Shown: one piece after another, positions 42,439-51,009 of the stretch | Position numbering within the stretch: the stretch's first letter is position 1 | Layout of the letters: each line of letters starts with the position of its first letter | DNA from: Streptomyces lincolnensis | GTDB lineage: Bacteria; Actinomycetota; Actinomycetes; Streptomycetales; Streptomycetaceae | DNA length: 64,000 nt | NCBI RefSeq assembly: GCF_001685355.1 | Contig: NZ_CP016438.1 | Coordinates: 9,362,001-9,426,000 of the forward strand | Direction of reading: 5' to 3' | The notes under the pieces: model-generated | The model's database searches: none | What the model was told of the DNA's origin: nothing | Seen by the model: the letters and a program-made list of their open reading frames with translations, nothing else | Program-made: the position numbers and the translations under genes

Positions 42439-43439
42439 CGACGCTGCTCGAATCGCGCTACCGCATGGTGCTCCGCCTGCTCCCCGCCTACTACCGGCGG
42501 GAGCGGGAGGAGGAGATGGTCGAGATCTACCTGTGGGACGTCGACCGCGAGACCCAGGACCAGAGCAGGCCCACGCTCGGCGAGGTGGCGAGCATCGCCG
42601 CCCTCGCCCTGCGCACCAGACTGGGAGCCGCCGGCGCGCCCCGCCCCTACGACCGGCTCGGCGCGGCCGTCCGTCTCTTCGCGCTCTTCGCCGTCCTGCT
42701 CCAGGCGGCCTCCGTGGTCGTCGACCGCGTCCTGGGACTGACCTGGGCGGCGACCCACGGCCCGGCGCAGTGGGACATGTACGTCTCGGGCTTCACCGCA
42801 CGGGGGCCGGCCCTCGCGGTCGCCGAGGTCGCCGTCTGGGCGCTGCCCCTGCTGTGGACGGTCGCCTACTTCGCCCTCCTGCACGGCCGACTGCGCCTGG
42901 CCCGGGTGTCCGCACTGCTGGCCGCGCTGCCCACGCTCTGGCCGTTCCTGGCCCCGCTGGTCAGCACGTGGTTCCCGCCGTCGACCGCGTTCACCACCAC
43001 CTCCGCGCTGTTCTCCTGGCTCACGGCCCTCGCCCTGTGCGCCGCCCACCACCGCGACGCCCCGCCGGCGTCGCTGCCGGTCGGCACGCCCGGGCTCGCC
43101 TTCGCCGCCTGCGGTGTGGTGATGGGCGCCTCCGTCGTCCTGCTGCCCCTCGCCGCCGACACGGTCTGGGCGCCGGCCACCTGCTTCGCGGTCGGAGCCC
43201 TGGGCTGGCTGCTGTGGCGCGCCCGCCGCGACGACCGCAGCACCGCCTGCGGCGCGATCGCCCTGGCCGTACTCGGCCTGCTGCTCCTCACGGTGCGCGT
43301 GGCCGCCCTGTATCCGTGGCTCGGCACGCCCGTCCCCGCCCTCGTCCTCGGTGGTGCGCTCGTCCAGGCGGGGATCCTGTCCCTGCTGGTCGCCGTGCTG
43401 GCCGTGGTGGGCGGCCGCGATCTGGCGGCGGCACGCTGA
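42435..43439 (+). CDS. PadR-linked integral membrane protein (HAAS-like N-terminus)
   Basis: 334 aa starting at the ATG overlapping the padR stop. The first 50 residues (YRMVLRLLPAYYRREREEEM, then VEIYLWDVDRE) resemble the HAAS signalling segment found fused to transporters beside PadR regulators. About nine hydrophobic helices follow. HAAS-type proteins are thought to sense membrane stress and signal to PadR; the ligand is unknown here. No ABC ATPase accompanies it. Confidence 0.82.
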   Translation: MTTLLESRYRMVLRLLPAYYRREREEEMVEIYLWDVDRETQDQSRPTLGEVASIAALALRTRLGAAGAPRPYDRLGAAVRLFALFAVLLQAASVVVDRVLGLTWAATHGPAQWDMYVSGFTARGPALAVAEVAVWALPLLWTVAYFALLHGRLRLARVSALLAALPTLWPFLAPLVSTWFPPSTAFTTTSALFSWLTALALCAAHHRDAPPASLPVGTPGLAFAACGVVMGASVVLLPLAADTVWAPATCFAVGALGWLLWRARRDDRSTACGAIALAVLGLLLLTVRVAALYPWLGTPVPALVLGGALVQAGILSLLVAVLAVVGGRDLAAAR

Positions 43440-43458
43440 ACACCGCCGCGCGCAGACC

Positions 43459-44424
43459 TCAGTGAGGAAAGGCGCGCGGCGGACGCTGCCGGCCCACCTC
43501 GTCCCGGAACTCCGCGATGACCGAGCTGATCTGACGCATCAGCGCGGTGTTCTCCAGCCGGTCGAGATAGAGGTTGCGGCGGGCCAGGCCGGTGGCGTCC
43601 ACGCAGAAGTACAGAGCCATCAGCGGGTTGACGAACAACTCGCTGCCCTTGGTCCGCTCGGTGAAGCGGACATCGCCGAAGTCGCCGCGTACGGCGGCGG
43701 CGACGGAGCCGTTGACGATGCTCGGGTGGTCCGGGGTGCAGCGCTGGGCGTGGGCCACCGCGTCCAGATACAGGGCCCCTTCCCGGCTGCCGGGAGGCAG
43801 GGAGAACGCGCCGAGGTAGGAGCCGTCCCGCTCCAGCGCGGCCAGATTCTCCAGGACCAGCGAGTGGTTGACGCCGTGATGGGCGTCCACGCCGAAGCCG
43901 AGGCACGCCACCAGGCGCCGCGGTATCCCCTCCAGCCCGGTCACGGCTGCCAGGCTCGCCATGTCCTCCTCCGGAGTGCCGAGCCCGTGCTCGTCGCCGC
44001 GCATCAGGATGTCGGTGCCGCCGTCGACCAGCACGATCGCGTCGACGCCGCCCAGATGGTCCACCAGGGCGCGATACGCGGCCCGCAGCGGCCGAACTCC
44101 CGTCTGCGGAAACGCGTAGACCGTCGACGGCAGGTCCTGCTCGGCCAGCCACCTGGCCAGGGTGCGCTCGGGGAAGTAGTCGCCGCGGGCCGCGGTGTCC
44201 GGGCGGATCGCCGCCACGTCATGGTCCAGCCACACCTCCGTGTCCAGGCCGTACAGATCCGCGAAGGAGAGGTTGGCGAGATGGACGTCCTTGCCGGCCG
44301 ACCGCAGGGCGAGGGCCAGCGGCAGCCCGGCGTACACGTCGAAGCCGCCGCCCGCGCCGGCGATCAGGACCCGGTGCGCGTCCCGCAACCGGGCGAAGAA
44401 CGGGGGCTCTTGGAGGGTGAACAC
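43459..44424 (-). CDS. DUF1152 family protein
   Basis: 321 aa from GTG at 44424. The glycine-rich RVLIAGAGGGFDVYAGLPLA near residue 18 and VDAIVLVDGGTDILMRGDE typify DUF1152. A Rossmann-like nucleotide-binding fold is likely; the biochemical role is unknown. No clear Shine-Dalgarno lies upstream, and TTAGCG 7-12 bases before the GTG could be a -10 for a leaderless transcript. It is convergent with the PadR operon. Confidence 0.87.
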   Translation of the reverse strand: MFTLQEPPFFARLRDAHRVLIAGAGGGFDVYAGLPLALALRSAGKDVHLANLSFADLYGLDTEVWLDHDVAAIRPDTAARGDYFPERTLARWLAEQDLPSTVYAFPQTGVRPLRAAYRALVDHLGGVDAIVLVDGGTDILMRGDEHGLGTPEEDMASLAAVTGLEGIPRRLVACLGFGVDAHHGVNHSLVLENLAALERDGSYLGAFSLPPGSREGALYLDAVAHAQRCTPDHPSIVNGSVAAAVRGDFGDVRFTERTKGSELFVNPLMALYFCVDATGLARRNLYLDRLENTALMRQISSVIAEFRDEVGRQRPPRAFPH

Positions 44425-44552
44425 CGGGCGACGCTAACAGGGCGCCGGACCGCGCTCCCGGCCGGAGCCAAGTACGATGACCATCGATTCCTAATGCCGT
44501 TCGTCAAGCCGCGGAGCGCGGTACAGTCCGTTCCTCCAACTGGGGAGGGCTC

Positions 44553-44990
44553 ATGGGGACCAAGTGGAGCTTGACGATCGACTGCGCGTACCCGGGGAAG
44601 CTGGCCGCGTTCTGGGCGCTGGCGTTGGGCTACGAGGAGAAGCCCGCGCCCGCAGGGTTCGGGAGCTGGGAGGAGTGGTTCTCGCATCATGAGGTTCCGG
44701 AGGACGAGTGGGATGACGGGGCGTACCTCTCAGATCCGGACGGCGTGGGCCCCACCTTGTCCTTCCTGAAGGTGCCGGAGCCGAAGGTGGCGAAGAACCG
44801 GCTGCATATCGACGTGCAAGTTGGTGGCGGCCGTGAAACCCCATGGGAGGTGCGCTGGCCGCGCGTGGTCGAGGCGGTGCAGCGGTTGACCACTGCGGGC
44901 GCGACCGTGGTCCGCGAGGACGAGTTGCAGGGCAGGCCGGATCACGTGGTGATGGCGGACCCGGAAGGTAACGAGTTTTGCCTGGTCTGA
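44553..44990 (+). CDS. VOC family protein (glyoxalase-like)
   Basis: 145 aa from ATG 44553 (GGGAGGG upstream). Glyoxalase_6-type pattern: WSLTIDCAYPGKLAAFWALALGY near the N-terminus (in parts), NRLHIDVQVGG in the middle and VMADPEGNEFCLV at the end. It probably acts on or binds a small molecule. Codon choice is less GC-rich than the neighbours (several T/A third positions), and it borders two insertion sequences, so transfer is possible. Confidence 0.87.
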   Translation: MGTKWSLTIDCAYPGKLAAFWALALGYEEKPAPAGFGSWEEWFSHHEVPEDEWDDGAYLSDPDGVGPTLSFLKVPEPKVAKNRLHIDVQVGGGRETPWEVRWPRVVEAVQRLTTAGATVVREDELQGRPDHVVMADPEGNEFCLV

Positions 44991-45125
44991 CGGGGTCGGT
45001 CAGGCCAACTGGCCGCGCGCAGCGTGTCGCGTCCCTTCCTGTGCGGCTGCCCTTGCCGGCGGAGCCGGCTCGTAGCGCCGTCCGTCGCGCAGAAGGGCCC
45101 AGAGACACCTCACGGTTGCAACGTG

Positions 45126-46353
45126 TCAAGCAGCGGCGGGTAGTTCGGTGCGAAAGGCGAGAGTCTCGTCGAACGGGATGTGTTTCTGGAGGCAGTGGTA
45201 GAGCTGGCCGATCATCTTATTGAACAGGTTCCTCTGAGCGGCAGCGTGCCAGTCCCCGACCTCGCGGCGTCGGTCGTAGTGCGCCTTGGCCCCGGCAGAA
45301 GCGGTCGGGGCTGCGAAGGCCCAGAGGTACCCGGTGTGGTTGAGCCGGTCGTTCTTCACCCAGCGTCTGGTGATGCTGGACTTCTTCCCGGAGGCCCTGG
45401 TGATCGGGGATGCGCCGGCGTAGGCCTTCATGCCGCGGGCGGTGGTGAAGCGGGTGTGATCGTCCCCGATCTCAGCGAGGATCCGGGCGCCGAGCTGGGT
45501 TCCGAGTCCGGGAAAGCTCAGGATGATCTCGGCGTCCGGGTGCTGAGGGACAGCCTCTTCCACCGCCTCGGCGAGCTGGTCGGCGGCGATGCAGGCGGCG
45601 TTGAGCTGCCGCAGCAGGGCGAGCATCTGCTTGCCGAGCGCGTCCTCGACCAACGGTGGCTGGTGCGCGTACTCGGCCCGCAGGACCTCGCGGATGCGCT
45701 CGGCGTCGGCATCGATCCCACGCTGGCGGCCGGCGCGCTTGAGCGCCGAGCGCAGTTGCGCGAGCGACAGCCGGGCCGCCCGCGAGGGCGTGGGGGCGAG
45801 CTCCAGCAGGATGCGGGTCTCGGGGCGGCAGAGACCGTTCTGCCAGTGCAGGTAGGCGTCGAGGGTGGCGGGGAAGTACTCGCGCAGGAGCGAGCGGAGC
45901 TGGTTGGCGAGCTGCTGCCGGTTCCAGACTGCGTCCTGCTGGGCGCGGGCGAGGACGGCGATGGCGCGGGCGAGATCGCTGTCCCTGGGGCAACGGCCGG
46001 TGGGCGTGCATATCGGTGCGGAGGATGTTCGCCAGGACGAGGGCGTCGCCGGGGTCGGACTTCTTCCGTGTGACCGCGTGGCGGTCGCGGTAGCGTGCGG
46101 CGGCCATCGGGTTGATGGCGTAGACCTGGCGCTTGCCGGTGCGCAGGACCGCGACGAGCAGACCGCGGGAGGTCTCGATGGCGACCGGGACCGGGGTGTC
46201 CTCGGTGTCGCCGTGCTCGGCAAGCAGATCCAGAAGGATCTTGTAGCCGGTCGCGTCGTCGGTGATGTGGCGCTTGGCCAGGAGCGTGCCGTCGTCGTCG
46301 ACCAGGGCGACGTCGTGCGTCCTCTCGGCCCAGTCAATGCCGCAGTAGACCAA
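45126..46353 (-). pseudogene. IS110-family transposase, frameshifted
   Basis: The N-terminal RuvC-like half is in one frame from a TTG at 46353 (VYCGIDWAERTHDVALVDDDG; catalytic-region YRDRHAVTRKKSDPGDALVLANIL, in parts). The rest is in another frame (SDLARAIAVLARAQQDAVW to the C-terminal SFPGLGTQLGARILAEIG and TRASGKKSSI). The two join at a GGGG run at 45987-45990; one base difference restores a full-length protein of about 400 aa. This is either an inactivating indel, a sequencing error or, less likely, programmed frameshifting. Confidence 0.85.
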
Positions 46354-46919
46354 CTTCCCTCCTCTATGTGCGGGTGTTTGCGCTGGTCACGAGCGCATGC
46401 GGGGCCACGCAGCGACCTGATTCCAGGCCTCGATCGGAACGGGCCGACACCTCACAAGCCGTTCGTGGCACCAGCTCACCGCACGGGCCCCGGTCTGTTC
46501 CCAGAGCTCAGACGACTCGGGGAATGCAAGAGATCACCGTGCGACGGGCTCGCACCACCAACTCCAACGAGTGATCAAGCGAACGGTGTTGACGCCGCTG
46601 GTGGCCGTGAAGGCGCCGAACGCCGCCGATCTTGGCGGAGACATCATGGCCGGGCTGAAAGAAGGCGTGCGTCCGGAGCCCACACAACCACCAGCAGCGT
46701 CAGCGCTGGGTGGCGGCCACGAGAGCACCGAATGACGCCGCTCTCTGGGAAGGCATCTTGGCCGTGACGTTGAGAGGTATCCACCGGAACTCACGAGGGC
46801 CATCACCCGCCAGCTGGGTTGCGCAGCCGTACTCGTCGGAGACCTTGACGGCCCGGTGGAGTACAGGCGTCACAACCTGTTCGAACCAACTCACCGACTG
46901 GCGAGAACCGGTGAGTTCC
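46354..46919. other. Gene-free spacer between IS110 transposases
   Basis: 566 bases without a convincing gene. The part next to 46354 is where a bridge RNA for the first element would lie (minus strand). Two imperfect direct repeats of about 60 bases start at 46601 and 46710; read on the plus strand each gives a similar peptide (VAVKAPNAADLGGDIMAGLK and VAATRAPNDAALWEGILAVT), in different frames. A further plus-strand fragment (PPELTRAITRQLGCAAVLVG onward, ending at 46941) looks like decayed coding sequence. Confidence 0.5.
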
Positions 46920-48059
46920 TTACAAGGGAATTAGGACGTTGACGCGGCGGCGAGCGAGAGCCAGGACGGCCTGGGTATGGCGCTTGCCCTCGGCACGTTT
47001 GCGATCGTAGAAGCGCCGGGATTCCTCGCAGTGGCGGATGCTGAACAACGCCGAGGTGTAGAAGACGCGTTGTAGGCGGCGGTTGTATCGCTGCGGACGG
47101 CGCAGGTTCCCGCTCGGTTTCCCGGAATCGCGAGGCACCGGGGCGACGCCGCCGAAGCCGGCGAGGCGGTCGGGGGTGCCGAAGGCGATCATGTCGCCGC
47201 CGGTGGCGGCCAGGAACTCGGCGCCGAGGATGATGCCCAGGCCGGGCATGCTGGTGATCACTTCGAAGTCGTGGTAGTCGCGAAACCGGGCCTCGATGAG
47301 CTTGTCGAGCTCGGCGACCTGCTGGTTGAGGCCCATCACCTCCATCGCCAGCGTGTGAACCATCTCGGCGGTCAGCTTCTCGCCCGGCAGGCTGGTGTGC
47401 TGGCGTTCGGCGGCTTGGACGGCCGTCTCGGCGAGCTTGTCGGCGCGGACGACATGGCGATTGCGCAGCCAGGTCTCCAGCCGCTTGGCACCGAGTCGTC
47501 GGACGGCGGCCGGGGTCTGGTAGCCGCTCACCAGGGTGAGCGGGCCGGTGTTGGTGAGGTCCAGCGCGCGCTCCAGGCCGGGGAAGGTGCCGGAGAACTG
47601 GGCGCGGAGGCGGTTGACGGTGCGGGTGTGGTCGGCGACCAGGTCCATGCGGCGACCGGTGAGGATCTTCAGGTCGACGACCGTCTCGTCGCCAGCACGT
47701 AAGGGGTGCCGGTCGCGTCGGACGCGAACCTGGTCGGCGATGACGGCAGCGTCCTTGGCGTCGGTCTTGCCCTCGCCGCGGTAGCTCTCGGAGGCGCGGT
47801 GGATGGCCCGGCCGGAGATGGAGTGCACCGGCTGGTCGTGGTTGAGGAGGATCGCGATGGCGAGGGCGGCTCCGCCGTCAGCCAGATCAATGCCCCAGGT
47901 CGCCTTGTCGCCCAGGGCCAGGACGTCAGCGAGTAGTTCGAGGAGCTCGGGTTCGTCGTTGGTGACGCGTCGGGACAGCAGCCTGCGGCCGCTCTCGTCG
48001 ATCGCGACGCAGTGGTGGTGGGTCTTCCCCGCGTCGATGCCAGCCCAGATTGCGGCCAT
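46920..48059 (-). CDS. IS110-family transposase
   Basis: 379 aa, apparently intact. N-terminal DEDD RuvC-like domain: WAGIDAGKTHHHCVAIDE, WGIDLADGG, and GEGKTDAKDAAVIADQVR. The C-terminal transposase_20 domain has ITSMPGLGIILGAEFLAATGG, FGGVAPVPRDSGK and the serine-containing NLRRPQRYNRRLQR segment. IS110 enzymes recombine with bridge-RNA guidance. It is more typical of the IS110 group than of IS1111 because the longer non-coding flank (48060-48300) precedes the gene. Confidence 0.92.
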   Translation of the reverse strand: MAAIWAGIDAGKTHHHCVAIDESGRRLLSRRVTNDEPELLELLADVLALGDKATWGIDLADGGAALAIAILLNHDQPVHSISGRAIHRASESYRGEGKTDAKDAAVIADQVRVRRDRHPLRAGDETVVDLKILTGRRMDLVADHTRTVNRLRAQFSGTFPGLERALDLTNTGPLTLVSGYQTPAAVRRLGAKRLETWLRNRHVVRADKLAETAVQAAERQHTSLPGEKLTAEMVHTLAMEVMGLNQQVAELDKLIEARFRDYHDFEVITSMPGLGIILGAEFLAATGGDMIAFGTPDRLAGFGGVAPVPRDSGKPSGNLRRPQRYNRRLQRVFYTSALFSIRHCEESRRFYDRKRAEGKRHTQAVLALARRRVNVLIPL

Positions 48060-48379
48060 GTGGTGCCTCCGTGCGGTGCGGTGCTGGTGCCTCCCGACGG
48101 ACGACCTCGCTGTCGATTCCCTACGGAGCGATCATTCGCAATTCCTAATTGGCAGCCGAGTCGTCGTGGGGCATCGGGCGGCCAATCGATGGAAGCCACA
48201 AACGGCAGAAGATTGAAAGCCACACCCGACGCCCCTGGGTGGGCCAACCATACGAAGGGCTCGCCCAGTCCCGCAGAACAACGTCGGGAAGTTTGACAGT
48301 CGTCGTACTTTCGGCTTGAGTGAGCCGCGGCGGTGACACGTCCGGCCACCGCCGTCACCTGGCGGACGGGGGAGATCCG
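48060..48379. other. Gene-free flank upstream of intact IS110 transposase
   Basis: 320 bases, less GC-rich than the surroundings, with no supported gene. It is the position expected for an IS110 bridge RNA (transcribed with the transposase). It contains an 11-pair hairpin (48235-48245 with 48258-48268; fully paired only as plus-strand RNA because of two G-U pairs). The right end of the element is probably near 48300, before the ribosome site of the next gene. Confidence 0.45.
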
Positions 48380-49378
48380 ATGGTCACAGCGGTGCGTTTC
48401 CATGAGTTCGGCGGGCCCGAGGTGCTGCGCCTGGAGGACGTGGACGTCGGTGAGCCCGGCCCCGGTGAACTGCTGATCCGGGTGGACGCGATCGGCCTCA
48501 ACCGGGCCGAAGTCCTCTTCCGCAGCGGCCGGTACATCGAGCCGGTCAAGGAGTTCCCGGCCCGGCTCGGCACCGAGGCCGCGGGTGTGGTCGAAGCGGT
48601 CGGCGCGGGGGTGACGGGGTTCGGGACCGGTCAACCGGTCAGCGTCGTGCCCGCGTTCTCGATGAACGACTACGGCGTCTACGCCGAGCGCGCGATCGTC
48701 CCCGCCGCCGCGGTGCTGCACCGACCCGACGGGCTCGACGCGATCGGGGGCGCCGCGGTGTGGATGCCCTATGTGACGGCGTACGGCGCACTGGTCGAGG
48801 TCGGCGGGTTGCGGGCCGGGGACACGGTCGTGCTGACCGCCGCCTCCAGCGGTGTGGGGCTGGCCGGCATTCAGGTCGCCCGGAGGGCCGGGGCCGTCCC
48901 GATCGCCACCACCCGCAGCGGCGCCAAGCGGGACGCGCTGCTGAAGGCCGGGGCGGCCGAGGTGATCGTCACCGAGGAGGACGACGTCGTGGAGCGCGTG
49001 CTCGACGCGACCGCAGGCCGTGGCGCGGAGTTCGTCTTCGACGCCGTGGCCGGACCGGGGGTCCTGGACCTCGCCAAGGTGGTCGCGCCCGGCGGCACGC
49101 TCTTCCTCTACGGGGCACTCAGTGGCGCGGTGACCCCCTACCCGGGCTTCGACCTCGGGATGCCGGCACTGAACATACGGACCTACACGCTTCACGAGAC
49201 GACCCGGGATCCGCTGCGGCTGCGCCGGGCCGAGGCCTTCGTCGCCTCCGGTCTGCGCACCGGGGCCTTCACGGCCGCGGTGGACCGGGTCTTCGGGCTG
49301 CACGAGATCGCGGAGGCGCACCGCTACCTGGAGGCAGGGGCCCAAGTGGGCAAGATCGTGGCGGTCGTCGAGCACTGA
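48380..49378 (+). CDS. Zinc-independent quinone oxidoreductase-like (MDR family)
   Basis: 332 aa from ATG 48380 (GGGGGAG upstream). Medium-chain dehydrogenase/reductase of the zeta-crystallin/NADPH:quinone reductase branch: GroES-like N-terminus (LLIRVDAIGLNRAEVLFRSG), then a Rossmann domain with VVLTAASSGVGLAGIQVARR. The catalytic and structural zinc cysteines are absent. It reduces quinones or enones with NADPH. It is the first backbone gene after the IS pair. Confidence 0.9.
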   Translation: MVTAVRFHEFGGPEVLRLEDVDVGEPGPGELLIRVDAIGLNRAEVLFRSGRYIEPVKEFPARLGTEAAGVVEAVGAGVTGFGTGQPVSVVPAFSMNDYGVYAERAIVPAAAVLHRPDGLDAIGGAAVWMPYVTAYGALVEVGGLRAGDTVVLTAASSGVGLAGIQVARRAGAVPIATTRSGAKRDALLKAGAAEVIVTEEDDVVERVLDATAGRGAEFVFDAVAGPGVLDLAKVVAPGGTLFLYGALSGAVTPYPGFDLGMPALNIRTYTLHETTRDPLRLRRAEAFVASGLRTGAFTAAVDRVFGLHEIAEAHRYLEAGAQVGKIVAVVEH

Positions 49379-49394
49379 CCGCCCCGCGCGCCCG

Positions 49395-50555
49395 TCACGC
49401 GGCGGTCCAGATGTCCGCCTCCCACGCCAGATGCCGCACGAGCTCGTCCTCCCCGGGCCGTGCGGCGGCCGGTGCCGTCGACGGCGGTGTGGGGACACCG
49501 CGGGAGATGTTGCCGCTCACGGTGATGTTGTATTCGACGCGCGGGCGGCGCAGCGCCTCGTAGTGGGAGAGGGCGGAGTCCATGTCCGGTGCGTCGCGCA
49601 GGGACTTGGCGAGGATCACGGCGTCCTCCAGGGCCATCGACGCGCCCTGCCCGGTGGCGGGGGAGGCCGCGTGCGCCGCGTCGCCGAGGATCAGGGTGCG
49701 CCCGGAGCGCCAAGGGGTGCCCACGGGGATCTCGGTGGCGTTGGTGACCAGCAGCGTCCCGGTGGTGGCCTCGACGATGTCCGCCGCCGCGGTGGTGTCC
49801 TTGCGCAGCAGGGGCACCAGCAGGTCGCGCCAGGTCTCCGGTGTGCCGTGCGCGATGGCGTCGGCGGACAGCGGGTCGGCGGACACGCGGGCGAACCAGT
49901 ACGTCTCCCCCTCGGGCGACACCGCGTAGCCGAAGGCGGTCGCGCTGCCCCGGATCATGGTGATCCGCGCCTCCTCCTCGGGCGCGGACACGGGCGCGGT
50001 GCGCGTGTATCCGTAGAAGACGCGCTGGCCCGCGTAGACCGGCTGCGCCTCGGCGGCGATCGTCCGCCGGACCCTGGACCCCAGGCCGTCGGCGCCGATG
50101 AGCAGGTCCGCGGTCGCGGTGCCGCCGTCGGCGAAGTGGGCGGTGACGCCCGCGGGGCCGCTCTCCACGGAGACGAGCCGGGCGCCGTGCCGGATCTCGA
50201 TGCCCCGGCGCCCGGCCTCCGCCTGGAGCGCGGAGTTGAGGTCGCCGCGGCGCAGGCAGCGGTACCGCAGAAGTGGGTCGGCCGCCTCGCCGAGGGGTGC
50301 CTGGGCCAACTGCTCGCCCGTGCCGTCGAACACGCGCATCGACGTCAGCGGGAAGCCGAGCGCGGTGACCGCCGCCGAGGCGTCGAGCTGCGCGAGGGCG
50401 CGCATGCCGTTGCTCGCGAGGGTGAGGAACGCGCCCAGGTCCTCGGCCGAGTCGGGATGCGCCTCGTGCACGACGACGTCGAAACCCGCCTTCCGTACGG
50501 CCATCGCCGTCGCCGCGCCGGCGATCCCGCCACCGATGACCAGAATGCGTGCCAC
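49395..50555 (-). CDS. FAD-dependent monooxygenase
   Basis: 386 aa from GTG at 50555; ATG at 50594 is an in-frame alternative without a ribosome site. PHBH-fold hydroxylase: dinucleotide motif ILVIGGGIAGAATAMAVRKAG, the DG motif LLIGADGLGSRVRR, and the GD motif LILGDAAHAASPATGQGAS. It would hydroxylate an aromatic or related substrate using NAD(P)H and O2. The substrate is unknown. It lies convergent to the quinone reductase gene. Confidence 0.9.
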   Translation of the reverse strand: MARILVIGGGIAGAATAMAVRKAGFDVVVHEAHPDSAEDLGAFLTLASNGMRALAQLDASAAVTALGFPLTSMRVFDGTGEQLAQAPLGEAADPLLRYRCLRRGDLNSALQAEAGRRGIEIRHGARLVSVESGPAGVTAHFADGGTATADLLIGADGLGSRVRRTIAAEAQPVYAGQRVFYGYTRTAPVSAPEEEARITMIRGSATAFGYAVSPEGETYWFARVSADPLSADAIAHGTPETWRDLLVPLLRKDTTAAADIVEATTGTLLVTNATEIPVGTPWRSGRTLILGDAAHAASPATGQGASMALEDAVILAKSLRDAPDMDSALSHYEALRRPRVEYNITVSGNISRGVPTPPSTAPAAARPGEDELVRHLAWEADIWTAA

Positions 50556-50735
50556 GCCCACCCCCGCTTGTCCGTGTCCACCCCGCGCGCTCATGCCCGC
50601 ACGGAAGGAACGCCCCGGCGGCGACCCGAGTTCCGCGACACACCGGCCGACTCCCGCCCCAGACGACGTCACCCCCTTGACCGGTGACGCTGCGCCTGTC
50701 AGGATCGTCACCACGGGCACTGAGAGGAGACCGGG

Positions 50736-50915
50736 ATGACCGAAGAGGACAGGCGCGTCCCCGACGTCGCCGAGACCGGGCGCCGGGCGCGATTCGGTAC
50801 GTTGCCGGAGCGGATTCGCCTTGAGGACACCATCGAGGAACGGCCGGCCACCGCGCCCGACCCCGCCAAGGACACGTACAACCCCGACGAATGGCTCGTG
50901 CGCAACTGCCTGTGA
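50736..50915 (+). CDS. Small conserved-looking protein, 59 aa
   Basis: ATG 50736 follows GAGAGGAG by 6-7 bases. The product is acidic and hydrophilic, beginning MTEEDRRVPDVAETGRRARF and ending TYNPDEWLVRNCL. No domain recognised. Strong ribosome site, streptomycete codon bias and the tight fit between the monooxygenase start and a terminator support a real gene. Confidence 0.6.
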   Translation: MTEEDRRVPDVAETGRRARFGTLPERIRLEDTIEERPATAPDPAKDTYNPDEWLVRNCL

Positions 50916-50960
50916 ATGAGCCGACCGCGCGCCAGAGCGGTACAGCACGGCCGCACAAAA

Positions 50961-51002
50961 CACAGCAGGGCCGCGCAGCACAAGCTGCGCGGCCCTGCTG
51001 TG
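50961..51002. terminator. Terminator, 19-bp stem
   Basis: CACAGCAGGGCCGCGCAGC (50961-50979) pairs perfectly with GCTGCGCGGCCCTGCTGTG (50984-51002) across ACAA. On the minus strand a T-rich stretch (TGTTTTGTG) follows, so it mainly terminates the FprA-like gene. It also separates that gene from the convergent small gene. Confidence 0.88.
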
Positions 51003-51009
51003 GTGTGGC

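Larger units (their letters stand above)
45000..48300. mobile_element. Two adjacent IS110-family elements (ends unresolved)
   Basis: Two DEDD-transposase genes lie head-to-tail on the minus strand (45126-46353 and 46920-48059), with gene-free flanks at 46354-46919 and 48060-48379. IS110 elements have short or no terminal inverted repeats, so the boundaries cannot be fixed by eye. In this family the non-coding end upstream of the transposase carries a bridge RNA that specifies target and donor. The flanks are placed where those RNAs would be. Confidence 0.75.

Noticed and set aside
46534..46894. Minus-strand ORFs of 64-90 codons between the transposases
   Set aside because: No ribosome sites, unusual composition, and they overlap decayed repeats whose peptide similarity is on the plus strand.
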